DNA from: Actinomycetota bacterium
GTDB taxonomy: Bacteria > Actinomycetota > Rubrobacteria > Rubrobacterales > Rubrobacteraceae
DNA length: 9,782 nucleotides
Direction of reading: 5' to 3'
Assembly: GCA_020200675.1 (NCBI GenBank)
Contig: JAIVIG010000076.1
Span: forward strand, 1-9,782
The position numbers and the translations under genes are program-made. Below the pieces are notes generated by a model. The model saw only the letters and a list, made by a program, of their open reading frames with translations. It was not told the DNA's origin and made no database searches. Below, piece by piece: positions 6,951 to 9,782 of this stretch. Position 1 is the first letter of the stretch. The number at the start of each line of letters is the position of its first letter.

Positions 6951-8243
6951 ATGACGGAGATCGTTGCGGTCCGTGGGCGGGAGGTTCTGGACTCTCGAGG
7001 GAACCCGACGGTGGAGGTTGAGCTCGCCACGGTGAGCGGCTTTGTGGGCCGGGCGGCGGTGCCTTCGGGCGCGTCGACCGGGCAGAACGAGGCGGTCGAG
7101 TTGAGGGACGGGGACGAGGACCGTTACCTGGGCAAGGGGGTCCTCCAGGCCGTCGAGAACGTCAACGACGAGCTTGCCGAGGTCGTGTTGGGGCTGGACG
7201 TCACCGACCAGCGGGTTTTGGATCTGGCCATGATCCAGGCCGACGGGACCGAGAACAAGGGCAGGCTCGGGGCGAACGCTATCCTGGGCATTTCCCTGGC
7301 GGCGGCGAAGGCGGCGGCGGAGGCGGCGGGGTTGCCCCTGTTTCGCTATCTCGGGGGACCCGGGGCGTACACGCTGCCGGTACCGGGCGCGAACATCCTG
7401 AATGGCGGGGCCCACGCCGCGAACAACGTGGACTTCCAGGAGTTCATGCTCGTGCCGCTCGGTTTCGAGAGCTTCGCCGATGCTCTGCGCTGCGTCGCCG
7501 AGGTCTACCAGAACCTCAAGAAGCTGCTCTCCGAGAAGAAGTTGGGGGGTGGCATTGGGGACGAGGGCGGCTTCGCGCCGGACCTGGACGACAACGGGGA
7601 GGCGCTCGCTCTGATGGCGCAGGCTGTGGAGAGGAGCGGGTACGCGTTGGGGGATCAAGTCGGGTTCGCCCTGGACCCGGCTGCCTCGGAGTTCTACGAG
7701 AACGGCGCCTACGAGCTCTCGGGCGAGGGGAAGAGCCTCTCTCGCGAGGAGATGGTCGAATACTACGTGAGGCTCGTGGACGAGTACCCGATCCTGAGCA
7801 TCGAGGACGGCGTCGGCGAGGACGATTGGGAGGCGTGGTCGCTGTTAACGCGTGAGCTCGGGGAGCGGGTGCAGCTCGTCGGGGACGACTTGTTCGTGAC
7901 CAACCCGAAGATCCTCGCGCGCGGCATAGACGAGGGGGTGGGGAACTCCATCCTTATTAAGGTCAACCAGATCGGGACGCTCACGGAGACGTTCGAGACA
8001 ATAGACCTCGCGCACAAGGCGGGGTACACGACCATGATCAGCCACCGCAGCGGCGAGACGGAAGACGTGACGATCTCGGACCTCTCGGTGGCGGTGAACG
8101 CCGGGCAGATAAAGACCGGGGCCTCGGCCCGCGGCGAGCGCGTGGCGAAGTACAACCAGCTGCTGCGCATAGAGGATATGCTCGGGAGCGCCGCGTACTA
8201 TCCGGGACGAGCGGCTTTCAACCCGCGGCGGGGGAGGGCGTAG
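6951..8243 (+). CDS. eno: Enolase (phosphopyruvate hydratase)
   Basis: Enolase converts 2-phosphoglycerate to phosphoenolpyruvate in glycolysis (and the reverse in gluconeogenesis) in the cytoplasm. The protein has 430 residues, the normal bacterial length. All key residues are present: the amino-terminal R-E-V-L-D-S-R-G-N-P-T-V-E-V, the mobile loop P-S-G-A-S-T-G at 38-44, acid E205 in G-D-E-G-G-F-A-P, base K337 in I-K-V-N-Q-I-G-T, H365 in S-H-R-S-G-E-T, K388 in I-K-T-G, and magnesium ligands D242, E285 and D312 (G-D-D-L-F-V-T-N). ATG 6951 is chosen over the upstream in-frame GTG at 6912 because enolases begin just before this conserved block and GGGGAGGA at 6932-6939 precedes it. Small variations such as N-G-G-A-H-A-A-N-N-V and S-I-E-D-G-V-G-E-D-D are in variable positions. 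It is followed after 3 nt by pyk. Confidence 0.98.
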   Translation: MTEIVAVRGREVLDSRGNPTVEVELATVSGFVGRAAVPSGASTGQNEAVELRDGDEDRYLGKGVLQAVENVNDELAEVVLGLDVTDQRVLDLAMIQADGTENKGRLGANAILGISLAAAKAAAEAAGLPLFRYLGGPGAYTLPVPGANILNGGAHAANNVDFQEFMLVPLGFESFADALRCVAEVYQNLKKLLSEKKLGGGIGDEGGFAPDLDDNGEALALMAQAVERSGYALGDQVGFALDPAASEFYENGAYELSGEGKSLSREEMVEYYVRLVDEYPILSIEDGVGEDDWEAWSLLTRELGERVQLVGDDLFVTNPKILARGIDEGVGNSILIKVNQIGTLTETFETIDLAHKAGYTTMISHRSGETEDVTISDLSVAVNAGQIKTGASARGERVAKYNQLLRIEDMLGSAAYYPGRAAFNPRRGRA

Positions 8244-8246
8244 AGG

Positions 8247-9668
8247 ATGGAGCGACGGACGAAGATAGTCGCGACCCTGGGTCCCGGGACCTCGACGGAG
8301 GAGGCGATCGGAGACCTCGTACGCTTCGGGGTGGACGTGGCGCGCCTGAACTTCAGCCACGGCGAGCACGAGGGGCACCAGAAGAACGCCAACTTCGTGC
8401 GCGGGGCGGGGGAGTCCCAGGGCCGCAACGTGGCGGTGATGCAGGATCTGCAGGGGCCGAAGATAAGGACCGGCGAGGTGGTCGGCGGGACGGAACTGGT
8501 CGAGGGGAACCAGGTGGCGATAGCGCCGGGCGATTTCCTGGGCGACGCTAGCCGGCTCTCGACCCCCTACAAGCAGATAGTCCAGGACGTCGAGCCCGGC
8601 CACAGGGTTCTCATAGACGACGGGCTTCTGGAGCTCAGGGTCGAGGAGGTCGAGGACGGCGAGGTCGACTGCGTCGTGGTGACGGGCGGTCCGATCTCCT
8701 CGCACAAGGGCCTGAACTTCCCGGACTCTTCGCTCTCCATCAGCGGTCTGACGCCGAAGGACCTCGAAGACCTGCGCTTCGGGGTCGAGGAGCTCAATCC
8801 GGACTGGGTGGCGGTCTCGTTCGTGCGTTCCGGGGACGAGGTCATGGAGGTCAAGGAGCGCATGGGGGAGTTCGGCGGGCGCATACCGGTGATCTCCAAG
8901 ATAGAGAAACACGAGGCCATAGAGGACATCGAGAGCATCCTCAAAGCCTCCGACGGCATCATGGTGGCGCGCGGCGACCTCGCCGTCGAGCTCTCGGCCG
9001 AGAGGGTGCCCATAGAGCAGAAGCGCATCGTCGCCCGCTGCCGCCGTCTGGGCAAGCCGGTCATCGTCGCCACGCAGATGCTCGACTCCATGATCCGGAA
9101 TCCCAGGCCCACCCGCGCCGAGGTCTCCGACGTCGCGAACGCCATCTTCGACAGGACCGACGCGGTGATGCTCTCGGGCGAGACTGCGGTCGGGCGTTAC
9201 CCGTTGCAGAGCGTGAAGGAGATGGACCGCATCTGTCGAGCGGCCGAGGAAGCCATAAACTACGGGCGGGACATCCACGCCTCCACCGAATGGGGCCGGG
9301 GTGACCGCTACGATGCCTTGACGCACGCCGCCTGCGAGCTCGCCGAGGATCTGGACCTTGAGGCGATCATCACCTCGTCCCAGAGCGGGCTCTCGTGCCT
9401 GAGGGTGGCCCGCTTCAGACCGCCGAACAAGATACTGGCCATCAGCCCTGAGGAGACGACCGTGCGCATGCTCGCGATGGTCTGGGGTGTGGACGCCGTA
9501 CACGGCGAGCAACGCGGCGGCATCGAAGAACGCTACGACGAAGCGGTACGCGCCGCCCGGGAGGCCGGGCTCGTCAAGGAGGGCGACGAGGTCATCCTCA
9601 CCGGCGGCTCGATGAGCACCATGCCGGGCTCGACGAACATGCTCAAGCTCCACACGATAGGCGAATAA
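8247..9668 (+). CDS. pyk: Pyruvate kinase
   Basis: Pyruvate kinase transfers phosphate from PEP to ADP, giving pyruvate and ATP, the last step of glycolysis. The protein is 473 residues long, typical of bacterial enzymes without an extra C-terminal PEP-utiliser domain. Visible in order are R-L-N-F-S-H-G at 33-39, the B-domain from about 70 to 170, the active-site signature I-S-K218-I-E220-K, the metal site A-R-G-D244-L, A-T-Q-M-L-D-S-M, R-P-T-R-A-E-V-S-D-V-A-N-A and L-S-G-E-T-A. The C-terminal allosteric domain ends G-G-S-M-S-T-M-P-G-S-T-N. The motif Q-G-P-K72-I-R-T-G has Lys where potassium-dependent enzymes have Glu. A-R-G-D-L-A-V-E has Ala where Gly is usual. Its ribosome binding site (GGGGAGGG at 8231-8238) lies inside the end of eno, and the two genes are separated by 3 nt, which indicates co-transcription and translational coupling. 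Confidence 0.98.
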   Translation: MERRTKIVATLGPGTSTEEAIGDLVRFGVDVARLNFSHGEHEGHQKNANFVRGAGESQGRNVAVMQDLQGPKIRTGEVVGGTELVEGNQVAIAPGDFLGDASRLSTPYKQIVQDVEPGHRVLIDDGLLELRVEEVEDGEVDCVVVTGGPISSHKGLNFPDSSLSISGLTPKDLEDLRFGVEELNPDWVAVSFVRSGDEVMEVKERMGEFGGRIPVISKIEKHEAIEDIESILKASDGIMVARGDLAVELSAERVPIEQKRIVARCRRLGKPVIVATQMLDSMIRNPRPTRAEVSDVANAIFDRTDAVMLSGETAVGRYPLQSVKEMDRICRAAEEAINYGRDIHASTEWGRGDRYDALTHAACELAEDLDLEAIITSSQSGLSCLRVARFRPPNKILAISPEETTVRMLAMVWGVDAVHGEQRGGIEERYDEAVRAAREAGLVKEGDEVILTGGSMSTMPGSTNMLKLHTIGE

Positions 9669-9682
9669 GAGTAGCCTTTCGC

Positions 9683-9782
9683 GTGAGCCCGTCCCTCAGG
9701 CCGCTCAAGGTGATCCTGTACGCAGCCTTTATCGGGCTCCTCCTCGCCTCCTATTTGTCCCCCCTCCAGGAGATCGTCGAAG
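9683..9782 (+). CDS. FtsB/DivIC-like septum formation initiator, N-terminal fragment
   Basis: A frame opening at GTG 9683, 14 nt after the pyk stop, runs off the window edge after 33 codons. It begins with a short basic cytoplasmic tail (S-P-S-L-R-P-L-K), then one membrane segment (V-I-L-Y-A-A-F-I-G-L-L-L-A-S-Y-L), then S-P-L-Q-E-I-V-E, which could lead into a coiled coil. This is the layout of FtsB/DivIC proteins, bitopic partners of FtsL/FtsQ in the divisome, and a gene of this family sits next to eno in many actinobacteria. The assignment rests on topology and gene order; the diagnostic coiled coil lies outside the window. No strong ribosome binding site is seen. Confidence 0.6.
   Translation, partial: MSPSLRPLKVILYAAFIGLLLASYLSPLQEIVE

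Noticed and set aside
7399..7420. Enolase variation N-G-G-A-H-A-A-N-N-V where many bacteria have H-A-D-N-N-V
   Set aside because: This position varies naturally in enolases, and all catalytic and magnesium-binding residues are intact.
7845..9653. Open frame of about 600 codons on the minus strand across eno and pyk
   Set aside because: It is antisense to two unmistakable enzymes, and its product is rich in Arg, His, Asp and Leu without any family motif, as expected from reverse reading of GC-rich codons.
1..9782. tRNA, rRNA, riboswitch, CRISPR array, toxin-antitoxin or defence system
   Set aside because: I looked through the intergenic stretches and found no cloverleaf-like sequence, no regularly spaced repeats, and no recognisable toxin, nuclease or defence motifs.

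Overview
The window is GC-rich, with strong G/C third-position bias, polypurine ribosome binding sites (GGAGG type) and GTG/TTG starts. It looks like the chromosome of a deep-branching actinobacterium, most probably Rubrobacter or a relative. The evidence for this is the order mfd ... eno ... ftsB/divIC-like, which resembles the actinobacterial mfd-(mazG)-(lipoprotein)-eno-ftsB order, together with the style of the proteins. The genus is inferred, not demonstrated.

Layout. (1) Positions 1-194 are the right end of an IS630-type insertion sequence, with the transposase C-terminus at 3-173. It abuts an EamA-family transporter (to 1012) that has lost its first membrane helix. (2) Positions 1009-1515 hold a doubtful small ORF that overlaps the transporter stop, and a convergent PaaI-type hotdog thioesterase on the minus strand whose natural start cannot be found in frame. 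(3) Positions 1522-4702 hold mfd, the transcription-repair coupling factor. It is expressed divergently from the thioesterase, apparently from a leaderless start, and is broken by a deletion of about 50 bp plus frameshift near 4080. (4) Positions 4841-5401 encode a small exported TIMP/netrin-like protein with a CxC amino terminus. (5) Positions 5561-6823 hold a promoter and a lipoprotein foldase of the SurA/PrsA parvulin type. (6) Positions 6841-6874 form a strong GC hairpin, followed by a candidate -10 element. (7) Positions 6951-9668 encode enolase and pyruvate kinase, 3 nt apart and probably translationally coupled. (8) From 9683 to the window edge is the start of an FtsB/DivIC-like membrane protein.

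How the genes relate. eno and pyk encode the last two steps of glycolysis (2-phosphoglycerate to PEP to pyruvate) and probably form one transcript with the division gene behind them. The parvulin lipoprotein and the TIMP-like protein both act outside the membrane. mfd links stalled RNA polymerase to UvrABC repair. The left 1.5 kb shows signs of rearrangement: an IS boundary, a decapitated transporter and a thioesterase without a start. With the mfd lesion this suggests either local decay or assembly error. I see no tRNA, rRNA, CRISPR array, phage gene, defence cassette or clearly new multi-gene system. The points most worth checking are the mfd lesion, the CxC secreted protein and the IS/transporter junction.
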